Shown here: positions 10,020-21,200 of the stretch, piece after piece | Position numbering within the stretch: position 1 is the first letter of the stretch | How the letters are laid out: every line of letters starts with the position of its first letter | Assembly: GCA_964017185.1 (NCBI GenBank) | Contig: OZ024874.1 | Location: 55,159,356-55,223,355 of the forward strand | Direction: 5' to 3' | From: Rugalucina vietnamica | Taxonomy: Eukaryota; Mollusca; Bivalvia; Lucinida; Lucinidae | Length of the DNA: 64,000 nucleotides | The notes under the pieces: model-generated | Seen by the model: the letters and a program-made list of their open reading frames with translations, nothing else | Database searches by the model: none | What the model was told of the DNA's origin: nothing | Translations under genes and position numbers: made by a program

Positions 10020-10593
10020 ATATGATGTACCTACAAGGTATGACTTGGGTGGAAATGAGGGGGGTAGAATTCAGGAAGCTGTCACATATTACAGGATAAC
10101 AAAAACAGATGTCGAACAGACAGAAAATGCATAAAATAACCATATCTTCTCCTAATCAGTAAGACGATAAAAAATATATATTTGTATGGTGAAGAAAGTT
10201 GACGCTCAAGTTCAAAGGAGCCGCCTATCCATTGCTCATCTGGTGACATCCATTCCAAGTTTTGAACAAAATAAAAATTGTCACTGGATAAAATGGATAT
10301 GGTTGAATAAGAAACGCATAAACTGAATAGGGGAAAAGAAACATGGAACAGATTAGAAACCCATTCAAACGTACAGCGATCGGACTGGAGACAATTATGT
10401 CCATTAGGCATCTGGTAGTGCTATCCGTTAATATGTGACAGACGCTTTAGTGTCTGTGATATTTATACATTATTTATTTACACATGCATATTTATTTCAT
10501 ATCATTTTGTAGAGGAAGTTGACAGTTATACACATATACTGTTTGATTACAACACAAACTCTGTGCTTGAAGTGCAGAGGCCTAGTAGTAGTA
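10020..10593. other. Unassigned DNA
   Basis: No convincing exon. A 109-codon - strand frame (10082-10411) lacks recognisable motifs or conserved-looking composition. Confidence 0.3.
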
Positions 10594-10777
10594 TTGTCCA
10601 AAAATATTCACCAGACGTTGACCTTTATGCTTTGCATAAATTAAATTGCTATGACGCTGTATAATAAATTATCGATATTATCGTATTTGATTCGTGCACC
10701 GTCGGTAAGACTCGATAAAGTACGCGAAGAATGTGTACCCAGTATATAAGCAGTTTGCAACATCGTGTATCGCAAGG

Positions 10778-10850
10778 ACCATAGCTCAGTGGTAAGGACA
10801 CCGGATTTGTAACATGGGGATCCCTGGTTCGAATCTCATAGAAGATGAAA
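10778..10850 (+). other. tRNA-like sequence (A and B box)
   Basis: 'tagctcagtggtaagga' and 'ggttcgaatc' are placed as in a tRNA, with TGT in the anticodon position. The acceptor and D stems do not pair properly, so this is a tRNA-derived relic rather than a working gene. Confidence 0.5.
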
Positions 10851-11009
10851 AATATATTTTCTTTTATTTTATTAAATAAAATGCACATCACGTTTTATCA
10901 AAATCGATCGTAAAATACACTGTATCAGAACATGATATTCTTGCTTTATTGAATTTTTCATGTGTCATATCGTGCAACATAAATGTTTTCATACAACCAC
11001 ATCGACAAT

Positions 11010-11207
11010 ATGTCGAAGCAGAAGTCAAACCATTTCTTATCTTCTAAAGCCAAAGAAACTATTTTCAACGTTTCTGACGCCTTCGAGAAGGCTCTGGGTC
11101 ATTCTTGGACAGAACAGCAAAAGTTACGGGTGTGAGCCGCAGCACAGTGGATCGAGTTCGACGGGAGAAGAAGGAAACGGGCATATTGCTGTCTCCCAGC
11201 CAATAGA
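11010..11207 (+). pseudogene. Transposase helix-turn-helix remnant
   Basis: An ATG at 11010 opens a frame reading SSKAKETIFNV..AFE, then stops. A shift to another frame at about 11124 continues as VTGVSRSTVDRVRREKK up to a TAG at 11205-11207. The 'GVSRSTVxRVRREK' block is typical of the helix-turn-helix of DDE transposases of the Tc1/IS630 group. The frame break and missing DDE domain make it a relic. Confidence 0.65.
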
Positions 11208-11364
11208 TGAAATTAATTAGAGTATGAAATATATATACATGTATATATAAAAATAGAGAAAAAACATACACAAAATTGACGAAAAAACATATTTTTTAAT
11301 ACGACAGAGAATGAATAGGGTACATAAGAAATAATAATAAAAAATGCGATCAATTGTGGGACTC

Positions 11365-11437
11365 GAACCGCTATCTGTAAAATGAAAAGTAATATCATCT
11401 TAATCTGTGTGCTCTACCACTTGAGCTATGCAGTCCT
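11365..11437 (-). other. tRNA-like sequence (A and B box), - strand
   Basis: On the - strand, 'tagctcaagtggtagagc' and 'ggttcgagtccc' are spaced somewhat wider than in a normal tRNA, so an intron or insertion in the anticodon arm would be needed. It mirrors the tRNA-like segment at 10778 inside the same element. Confidence 0.45.
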
Positions 11438-11679
11438 GAAAAATTTCTTGGCATAGCAACCTTATATACCGATACATTTACCTTGCTAACATTCACGAAG
11501 AGTCACGATGTTGTATGAGCAATCACGAGGCGTTCCGAAGATAAATTTAGAATTGCAACGAACTATAATTATATGCTAATAGAGTTCATCCCAACACCAG
11601 GTGAATATTTTTGGACAATATCATACTGCTGAGTGAAAGGTTGAGGGTTTGAAACATACCTGTGCCATTTAGTTCTGGC

Positions 11680-11930
11680 CCCGAGGTTTAAAACGTTTTT
11701 CATGCTCAGCTCAGCTGAGACTAAAATTTTTCCCGCTCATAAATGTTAAAATGCCAACAATTGTTGGCATTTTAACATTTATATACAGGATGAATTACAA
11801 GCTTTGTTATCTAAACCTGAAATTTCTATTAATTTGGGCTATTTTGGAATTTATGCACAGTTTAAATTTATGCTCAGCTTAGTTGAGCATGAAAAAAGTT
11901 TTTTAACCTAGAGACCAGGTTTAAGTACCT
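11680..11930. mobile_element. Hairpin MITE family 3 copy
   Basis: Inverted ends 'tttttcatgctcagct' face each other, and a central palindrome 'aatgccaacaattgttggca' sits within longer arms 'aaatgttaaa'. Related copies are at 19365-19560 and 59832-60070, with a decayed one at 14880-15045. Confidence 0.75.
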
Positions 11931-11944
11931 AGTAGGAAATTGAG

Positions 11945-12004
11945 GCTCAGTCACAGCATGACTGGAAAATTGTTGACTTGGACATTAAACAACAACACAA
12001 ACAG
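11945..12004 (+). repeat. SINE 3' tail fragment
   Basis: 'catgactg..aaattgttgactt' and 'ttaaacaacaacacaaac' match the 3' end shared by SINE families A and B. Confidence 0.55.
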
Positions 12005-12121
12005 ACTCAGATTGTCAACTAGCTATAGGACTTCTACATGGCAGATCTTGTAGTTCAGGCCTAAAGTGCTGAAAAATTTCAGGCACATCATGGTCTTGTC
12101 CCATTCTTCACTGTCTCAGTT

Positions 12122-12339
12122 GCGCCGCCGCATAAGAAAACCAACACTATGCATAGGCAAAAACAAAGGCGCAGATCAGCTGTGCAGTAACTGCACAGCT
12201 GATCAGCGCCTTTGTTTTTGCTACTCGGATAGTACAATTCCTCTTCTTCGTAAATGCGAAATTTGAAGCTTCTAGCCATCTTCTATAGCTGCACAGGCCA
12301 GTTTGTGTCAGGCTGGTCGGAAACCCCGAAAACAGGCTC
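12122..12339. mobile_element. Hairpin MITE family 1 copy, right end truncated
   Basis: Its central palindrome is very well kept ('gcagatcagctgtgcagtaa' mirrored). The right end stops at 'aacaggctc'. Confidence 0.85.
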
Positions 12340-12532
12340 AACTATCCAGTAGCTTCTGATGAGACAAAACAATTGTCCTGGCTGCTCTGAGTCTGTCTGT
12401 TGGCACGGAGCCTGAATTGTGTTTGTAAAGCAGTGGTTCTTTTGTCAGTACAAATAAAAGCTGTTAAGCCTTCGATAGGTTGTTGTACTTTCTGTCCAGA
12501 TATTCCAAACATAAGAATGAATCTTATAAAAT

Positions 12533-12742
12533 GAGCCGCGTCATGAGATAACCAACAATCTGCATATGTGAAAATAAAAGGGCAGATCAATCGCAGTAAC
12601 TGCGCAGCTGATCAGCTCCTTTGTTTTCGCTACACAGATAGTACAAATCTTCCAGCCTGTAGCCATATTATGTGCTTGTACAGCTCGGTTTATGTTGGAC
12701 CTGTTCGGAAATCACATTGTTGGTTTTCTCATGATGCAGCTC
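12533..12742. mobile_element. Hairpin MITE family 1 copy
   Basis: It starts GAGCCGCGTCATGAGATAACC and ends ATGCAGCTC. The central palindrome is partly decayed on the left arm. Confidence 0.85.
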
Positions 12743-12816
12743 TTATCATTAAGTTTTCCTGTTACATAATTTGGGAATGACTAATGGCATACATCTGATA
12801 TATGGCTAAATTTTGT

Positions 12817-13136
12817 CATAGAAGCCCATGTTGTAGTGGTTAAGCCACTCTTCTTGTAAACCAGGAGTCATGGGATAAATCCTGGGATTCTCCAGTCTTT
12901 TTAGAAGATACTTTAAACCAAGGTCTTTTTCATTACCACACTTAATCATTTGATCATCTCTTCGCTGTGTCTGGTGTGGGTTTGAGCCCCACACAGGGCA
13001 AGTGAGACAAGCCAAGTTCTGCTTGTGGGTGTGTCGGGTGGTTTTTCTCGGGGGTTCTTCCGTTTTCGGCCCTCCTACTGATTGGCCTGTCTCATATGAG
13101 CTGAAATAATCTTGAAAGGGATGTTAAACTGAATAA
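12817..13136 (+). repeat. SINE family C copy, tRNA-like head
   Basis: A 'gtagtggttaagcca' A-box-like word is followed by a long head and 'ggtttgagcccc'. The body has 'tgagacaagccaagttctgc' and 'tcttccgttttcggccctcc', ending in 'gttaaactgaataaaa'. The copy at 57088-57215 shares the body word. Confidence 0.6.
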
Positions 13137-13508
13137 AAAAATAAACCAAGGTCTTGTCTCTTTATGACCTTAGCTGTTGAGTAGGATGTCAAACACATTA
13201 TCAACCAACCAAGAACTTCTGATTTATAACATCACTGGAAGAGTATAAGGATCAGAATGGCTCATCCATTTCATAATTGCATAAGGTCAACCAAATAAAG
13301 AAAATGTAAATAGAATGATAACAACTTTAATTTTCATCACAAATGAAAACAACTTGGCATAAATAACTAGTCAACAAACTATGCCATCCTACAACATAGA
13401 TATGACTTTCATGGTATCTGTTGAAACGTTTTGGAATAATATACTGCACATTCACACCAGTTATCCAAGACAAGCAAGGCAATTGAGAACAACCAACACA
13501 GGTGATAT

Positions 13509-13743
13509 GAGCTGCGACGCGAGTAAACCGGTCCTTGAGATTTCCGACCAGGTCCGACACAAACCGAACTGTAAAGTCTCGGAAAAGGGGTAGAAGCTTG
13601 AAATTTCAGATTTACGACGGAGAGGGAATCTTCTATTGTTGTAGTGAGAACAAAGGCGCTGATCAGCTGTGCAGTTACTGCACAGCTGATCTGCACCTTT
13701 GTTTTCGCATAGGCAAAAATTAAGTTTTCTTGCATCGCGACTC
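13509..13743. mobile_element. Hairpin MITE family 1 copy with ATAT duplication
   Basis: ATAT lies directly before and after. The central arms 'gcgctgatcagctgtgcag' are almost perfect. A poly(T) tract begins seven bases downstream. Confidence 0.92.
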
Positions 13744-14880
13744 ATATCATTTTTTTTTTTTTTTTTTTTTTTTTAACTATTATTTCTATTATGTTTTAAC
13801 AGAATCCTTTTTGACTTACCAGCATTAAGCCGTTTAAAGACTTTTTGTATTGTATTTTCTCTTTTTTTATGCGTATAAATGCTTCTTAAGTTTTATTTGA
13901 TGCATTTTTGTAGTTCTTCTGCTTCTTATGTTTTATTTGATGTACATTTTGTAAATTTGTGATACTTGTATAATTGCAAAACTAAAGTGTCCCATAAGTC
14001 TATGTAGACTGGATATCAAATATGTTGTTGCATGTTTTAAACTTGTATATATTGTTTGTATTTGATATGTGACACTGAAATAAACTATTAAACTATCAAA
14101 AAGCAACAAATAAGTGTAAAAAACATGTTGGTAACAATTTGCGCATTGTTCCCAGCCAGGTTTTTGCGTCCTACAACCTTGTATCAATTTAGGTTTTCTC
14201 AGTCACGTTGGTTGTCTCTGGATAACTGGTGTGATTACTTTGTGCTTTGTTGAAGACCATGGCATTTGTAATGCATGCGAGTCATCCAAATTCTTTGTTT
14301 TATTTCAAACATTTTATTGTTTATCCACATCAAAAAAAAAAAAAAAAAAAAAAATATGTATTTAAAAAAGTTGACCCATTAAAGATTTTGTTGAATAAGG
14401 CTTTGATAAAACAGTTTCATTCAGATAATACTAGTCTTTGTATTGACTACACTCTTGAAAGTTGCGAATTTACAGTAATTCTTTTTGGCTCCATGTTGCC
14501 AAATCTAAAGGGTCACTCACTGAAGAGGCTTGAGTAGCCGAAACTGCGGTATGACCCACCCCTTTCTCATTTATATGTTCACTGCTCTTAAAGGATCTCA
14601 GTTTTAATTTCTATATCGAATAATCTTAATAGGACATGCAGTTTATACTAACATGTTTATTACTTTAAAAGTTTGATTCTATCAAATGTCACTTGAATAA
14701 AAATGATGATAAACATGATTTGTGATGAGTTTATGAAAACTGAATATCGCAGAACACAGAAAATACATTACAATACACACCAAAATAACATTAAATGATA
14801 TCACAGCTTTTTCTCAAAAACAGGCTTGGTCAGGAAAATAACCTGCTCTCTAGTTTGTATTTTATAGTTCTCATCTAAAC
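13744..14880. other. Unassigned AT-rich DNA with homopolymers
   Basis: It contains poly(T) at about 13750-13774 and poly(A) at 14331-14354. The frames across the homopolymers carry no recognisable motif. Confidence 0.4.
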
Positions 14881-15045
14881 TAAGCATGAAAACTAAACTT
14901 CTCATAAATATGAAAATGACCATGTTCAAAGTCTGTCATTTATCCTGCTAAAATGTTAAAAGACAACTATTGTTTGCATGTTGATATTACATGAGCATAA
15001 AAAACTATTCAGTCTCAGCTGAGCATGAAAAAGGTTAATAACATT
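14880..15045. mobile_element. Decayed family 3 MITE
   Basis: 'ttatcctgctaaaatgttaaa' and 'ctcagctgagcatgaaaaagg' are recognisable; the central palindrome is degraded. Confidence 0.5.
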
Positions 15046-15851
15046 GATGCCTTTTTATATATTATCTGATTTACAAAGATCAGCTTGAGTATTTAATAAT
15101 GGCAGACTTCTTGTTGTCTGCTGCTGTTTTGCAATTGTGGTTGCACATCATGTTCAAATCAACCCTGACCGAGCTGATCTGCTAGATTTTTTTCTAATTC
15201 CAACAGGTTTTTTTCACACTTTGGCATTATAATGCAAATATGTTTTGAGCATAATGCTTAAAAAGAAAAACAAAAAAGTTATAAACAGCAAAAAATTAGG
15301 AAGGCACTTGATTTACATCTTCTGTTTAAAATAAAATACATGTACATGTAGTAAATTCAAAGTCACTGCTTCATCTCCTTTAAGATTGATATCTCTATTT
15401 TTATCTATCGCGAAAATGGTCTAGCCCCAAAGTCTTTGAGATCATAAACATCTGACAACCAATGACAGACAAAATAACAACTTAGAAGTAACATCTATTA
15501 TAAACAATATTTGCAAGGAAGTTGAGGCTGGGTATTTACAAATTAAAACAAAGGACCAAATGTCTAAAGGCAGTGGGACACATGTTGAAAATGTAAGATA
15601 CATACAAGAAAATGTATAACAGACATTTCCAGAGATTCATAATATAGGCAGCATCTTGAGAAATCCTACATCTTGCATTAGTACTTAGAACCATCCCCTG
15701 ACTTCCAGTTTCAAGCACCTATCCATCATCAGATGTACAACACAACTTATACTGGACCTGAATGGAATACTTTAACTCGACTAATAGAATACTTTAGCTC
15801 AACTAATGGAATACTTTAGCTCAACTAATCTGATTAGTGTAATAGAATAAA
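15046..15851. other. Unassigned AT-rich intergenic DNA
   Basis: Nothing recognisable, apart from a short triplicated phrase 'aatggaatactttagctcaa' at about 15760-15830. Confidence 0.3.
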
Positions 15852-17356
15852 AACCAGAGGACCAATGGTCCTGTAAATGCTCACCTGAGATCTGCTGCAT
15901 ATACCAATAAACATGTTTGAATATTATGGTATTTAATCCCAGTGCAGGGGCAGATGAAGCCCTTGGGCCATTTTCTTTTTCAGAATAATCAATATTTTGT
16001 CCATTTGCCAATTTCCTGCTGGCTTTTTCCTTCAAATGACATTTTAACATTTATTCCCATTCAAATGCATTGGCAACCCATGTTGACCTTGCCATAAACT
16101 GGGTCAAGGTCATCACAGGGTCATGATTTATATACACATTGTAGTACTTGAGGCATCAATGCTTCAAGCCAAGTTTCTGTCTACTGGTTCCAGAGAGAAA
16201 GATTTTTGAAGGGTTTTTACCATATATGGGCATGGCGGCCATCTTGGTCATGTGACCTGGATTATTTATATACACATTAATTATCCCTTCCTATTGATGC
16301 TTTACATAAAATTTGGCTTTGATTGGTCAAGCGGTTTCAGAGGAGCAGACGTTTGAATATAGTGAAGATATACATGTATATTGCCCCGGGGTGGGGGCAC
16401 ATGAGCCCCTGGGGTCCATTTTTTTTCAGAATCATTAATATTCAGTCCTACTGCCCATTTCCTGCAAGACTTTCACTTTAAATGTCATTTTAAAAGTTTT
16501 CCCCATTCAAATGCATTGGCGACCTATGTAGACCTTGCCGTAAAATAGGTCAAGGTCATCACAGGGTCATGATTTATATATACATTGTAGTGCTTTAGCC
16601 ATCGATGCTTCATGCCAAGTTTCATTGAAATTGGTCCAACGGTTCCAGAGAAAAAGATTTTTGATGGGTTTTTACCATATATGGGCATGGCGGCCATCTT
16701 GGTCATGTGACCTGGATTATTTATATATACATTGGTTATCCCTTCCTATTGATGCTTCACATAAAATTTGGCTTTGATTGGTCAAGCGCTTTCAGAGGAG
16801 AAGACATTTGAATATAGTGAAGATATACATGTATATTGCCCCGGGGTGGGGGCACATGAGCCCCTGGGGTCCAATGTTTTTCAGAATCATTAATATTCAG
16901 TCCTACTGCCCATTTCCTGCAAGACTTTCACTTTAAATGACATTTTAAAAGTTTTCCCCATACAAATGCATTGGTGACCTATGTTGACCTTGCCGTAAAA
17001 TAGGTCAAGGTCATCACAGGGTCATGATTTATATATACATTGTAGTGCTTGAGCCATCAATGCTTCATGCCAAGTTTCGTTGAAATCGGTCCACCAGTTC
17101 TGGAGAAGAAGATTTTTGAAGGGTTTTTACCATATATGGGCATGGCGGCCATCTTGGTCATGTGACCTGGATTTCTTGTATACACATTGGTTCCCCCTTC
17201 CTATAGATGCTTCATATAAAATTTGGCTTTGGTTGGCCGAGCGGTTTCAGAGGAGAAGATCTTTGAAATTGTGGACGGACGGACGGACGACGGACGGACG
17301 CCGGATCATGGCCATCCTATAAGCTCACCTTGTGAGCCTAAAGGCTCAGGTGAGCT
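15852..17356 (-). mobile_element. 1.5-kb Helitron-like element, copy 2
   Basis: It lies in reverse orientation: it begins with the mirror of the 'ctctggtt' end and finishes with the 'ggctcaggtgagct' end. Three internal repeats are present, as in the copy at 8071. The (GGAC)n tract is at 17274-17300. Confidence 0.75.
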
Positions 17357-17680
17357 AATAATAATCATAGAATCATTTTGCTTTCATATATATCTCAATT
17401 CATTTAAATAATTTGTTTTCACTTTCACTTATGTTGAGATACCACTGTCAGAGCCACTTCCCTCTCTTATGGAGTACTATAGACAAAATTCAAATTCCTT
17501 TAAATCCAAACGAAACGTTTGGCTCTTTTATTTAAAAAGAAATGGTCATGAATGGGTATAAAACTGAAGTATAAAAATAAACAACATATAACATTTTTAT
17601 ATCACAGATTGTTTAGTCTTCAAGCATTAAATATAAACAATAGATCTTCCTTTATTGGTACAATGTACGTTTTTTCTATG
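17357..17680. other. Unassigned AT-rich DNA
   Basis: No exon, hairpin or known repeat was recognised between the Helitron-like copy and the family 2 MITE. Confidence 0.3.
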
Positions 17681-17980
17681 CATCAGGAAAACATGTCCGT
17701 ATAATATATACCCATTAAACCCCACTTCTATGTATAGTAAAACTGTGGTATACAGGGGTATACATATTTTTTTCTTTATTTATTTATTTTTTTCCCAAAA
17801 CATATATTGTGGGTACTTGTTAGAACCGCCTGGGCAAGGCGGTTCTAAGATGTACCCATAATCAATGTTTTGTGTGCAAAAATATTAAGAATACATGTAT
17901 CTAAATTTTCTTAGTGAAATTTTTAATTTTTATAGCTTTAAAAAATCCCTGTATATTTCATGGGCATGTTTTCGTAACGG
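17681..17980. mobile_element. Hairpin MITE family 2 copy
   Basis: Imperfect inverted ends (CATCAGGAAAACATGTCC and the mirror of CATTACGAAAACTTGCCC) bracket an inner palindrome built on 'gtgggtac.cgttagaaccgcc'. Here the palindrome is decayed. It ends 12 bases from the FAM228 stop codon, so the gene's 3' untranslated region must run into it. Confidence 0.85.
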
Positions 17981-17991
17981 ATAAGGAATCA

Positions 17992-18292
17992 TTATTCAGT
18001 TCCCACTCCAATGCTGACTTGTTGAAGTCCCTGATTTAGTTTCTGAACAGCAAGGGGTTCGAGCCCGGTGATCGGATTAACCTCGTCTAGGAAAGAAACC
18101 ATTCTTGCAGCAGATCTGGCCGCTGACCTGTGCGCCATGACTGGTCGATTAAAAGGAGGTTTCTGGTCATCCGGGTACATTCTCTTTTTCTGTATTTCTA
18201 GTTCTTTATCCACTGTAGCTCGGTCGTACGGAAACTTGGACCATTTGTCGAAGTCTACCTGACTGTTGTTGAAGACGCCTAACATACGTCTC
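17992..18292 (-). CDS. FAM228-like coding exon 8 (last)
   Basis: The - strand acceptor is 'aatatttcag'. The split codon from exon 7 completes RRRMLGVF, followed by DFDKWSKFPYDR and an SAARSAARMV stretch. TAA is at 17992-17994. Confidence 0.88.
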
Positions 18293-21200
18293 CTGAAATA
18301 TTGTTCAAACACATATATACTATGAAAAATTTTAGATATATGTATATCTTTTATTTCATACTAACCTGTGCAAAAATTATTTTAGCACTATTGGCATATT
18401 GCAACTCTTGATAGCTAGCTAGTATGGAAATTTGCATTGCTGCAATTTTTTGATGCTGTGTTTCCAAAAGATTCCCAATATAGTGGATCTTACACAAGAG
18501 CCATCATATGAAATTTATAAAATGAGCCTAAGGCAAGTGTAATAAATTTTATATGAAATGACCACTTGTGTAAGATTCTTTTTATCATATGACCTTTAAA
18601 ATGAGATTTATCGTCTTCAAAATGTATATATTTACTGAAAATTTTTATTGTTGTTACAGACGTCATCATATATCACATGCTCTCTCAAATGGAAATACAT
18701 GTATGTGTGGCCATGCCATTTTTTATCACGCGACATTATCCACTGAGTAACAGCAAAAATCATAAACAGACTATCAGAAACCCATGTTTATCAAGAATTA
18801 GCATGAAACCCACAATTGTTTTGATGTCATCTGAAACATTTCAATTTCTACTGCTTATCAAAAACCTCTGTAATGTCACCTTTTGCTACTCTTAGCATTT
18901 TCTACAGTTAGTTGACTACTGTGAAAAATCTAAACCTACTGGTCTAAATCTACACCATTACTTGCCCACAGTATAAATATCCCAAGAAGTGTTTACATTT
19001 TGTCATTGTGCAGGGAAATATTTGGCTAAAAAACATTGTAGCATCAGGAAAACATGTCCGTGCAATGAATACCCCCCATAACCCCACTTCTATATAGTAA
19101 AACTGCGTTTGCAGGGGTATACCTATTTTTCTTATTTTTGCTCCAAAACATAGATTGTGGGTACTCGTTAGAACCGCCTCGGTGAGGTTCTAACGAGTAT
19201 CCACAATCTATGTTTTGAGCAAAAATAAGAAAAATACCAACATTTTTCTGCTGAAAATTTTCGTTTTTACAACTAAAACATTTCTCTGTATTTTGCATGG
19301 GCAAGTTTTCGTAATGGATAGATAGTGACAGACCTACACACTATTGACTCCCTAGACCAGGATCCGAAGTTATAAAACTTTTTTCATGCTCAATTCAACT
19401 GAGCATAAAATTTTAACTGCTCATAGATACCAAAATAGTCCAAATATATTGAAATTGAAGATGTAGAATGCCAAAGCCTGTAATTTATCCTGCTTTTAAT
19501 GTCTCAGCTGAGCTGAACATGAAAAAGGTTTTATAACCTCGGGGCCATGTTGCTTGTGTGCTCTTCACATAAATATTTTCACCAAATTCCCAACTTCATA
19601 ATATTATAACCTTGTGAATAATCCTAGATCATCCACTAGACGTAAGAGATACACAAGAATAGACTTGCAAGAACAACATTGCAACAACATTACATGTACT
19701 TGGTGGTGGTATGTGCTCATTGATTAACTCTACAACATATTACAGGCACAAAGAAGCCACATTATTTAGCAACATTGGCATCTTGTTTTTAAAAAGTTCA
19801 AATGACCAATGGCACTGAAATTTCAAGATTATTGTACCTCCTATATATTGATCCGGTCGGCAAGCTACTCTTTCATGAGAAAAAGTCAATATTGGTTACC
19901 GTAACTGTTCCTTTCCCGCCGCTTTGCTCATTCGGTCATGGGTATAACTCGGTCATTATCGCTATGCTTTAATCATTTTTAGGTGCTTATAAAATCATAA
20001 TTTGCCAGACATATTACTGGGTTCATACCTTGAGTTGAAGTAATGATAAGCTTTTAAGAAAACAATAATTTTGTTTTCATATCTTCTGCTTTGAATTCAG
20101 TAAGACCATAGCGATACACACTGATTCATTCACCTCGTACAAATGACCGATGACGTCATTCTGACCGGATGTTAAAGTTTATGACTTAAGGCCTCGTCAC
20201 ACATAAGTGAAATCTCTCAATGTAGACTTGTGTCTGATTGCAAAAGACAGTTTTTATCTGTTTTATTCATTGTTTTATGCCCCAGTCAACAGCTATGGTC
20301 ATGTCGGGACATTTGGTGTTGAAAGGGGTGTAAAGCAATGAATCAAACAAACAATAATTCCTTTAGAAATAAAACGCAAGTCTGCGTCAAGGGATTTTCG
20401 CTTATGTGTGATGAAACCTTTAATGACTTGGTACTGGCAGTGAAGTATTATCCTAGAAACTTGGTGCCATAAACAAGATGCCAAATTGCAAACTGAAATG
20501 AATTTTCCTGGAAAGACTTCCACCACGGGCTATGTGGAGCTCCACTTTGTGTTACACTGCCCATACTTACCCATGTTTGTTTTGTGCCATGTTTTTTCTT
20601 TCTGATTATTAAATAACAAATCATGATGATATACTTAGGTAAGAAGCAAATGACAACTGTACAAATTAGGTATTTTAGAGACAGACAGCAATTGACGAAA
20701 CCTTGCCAAATTAAAGACTGATCACCTTTGAGCTATATGAGCCACCTCATGGGAAATTCAACAATCTGCATATGCGAAAACAAAGACGCAGATCAGCTTC
20801 GTGGTAACCGCGAAGCTGATCAGCGCCTTTGTTTTTGCTACATGGATAGTACACTTCCTCTTCTTCTTAAATCCAAAATTTCAAGTTTCTAACCATCTTC
20901 TGTGACCGTACAGGTTGGTTTGTGTCGGACCTGTTCAAAAACCACATTATTGGTTTTCTCACGGTTTTCTCACGGGATGGCTCATATATTACAACAAACC
21001 AGACTAAATGATACAGCAATGAATCACAACTCTGCAGTTATTTTTTTTAAACAAAACACTACTTATTGCCAAATGATCCCTCTTTACCATTATAAGCCAT
21101 AATTTTTAACAAAATAAAACCAAAATACTGCCTACTAAACCTAATGCAGCCAATAATGCAAAGTTCTAGCTTTGAAAATTAATACGAAAATGAAAAAAAA

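Larger units (their letters stand above)
10594..11618. mobile_element. TA-flanked Tc1/IS630-type element remnant
   Basis: Terminal inverted repeats TTGTCCAAAAATATTCACC face each other, and both are flanked by TA, the Tc1/mariner target. Inside are a transposase DNA-binding remnant (11010-11207) and two tRNA-like segments in opposite orientations (10778-10850 and 11365-11437). At 1025 bases it is shorter than most autonomous Tc1-type elements and has lost the catalytic part. Confidence 0.8.

Noticed and set aside
13409-13745. 108- and 94-codon - strand frames
   Set aside because: They read across a family 1 MITE palindrome; the related translations recur at other copies (7792, 32198, 57536), showing repeat origin.
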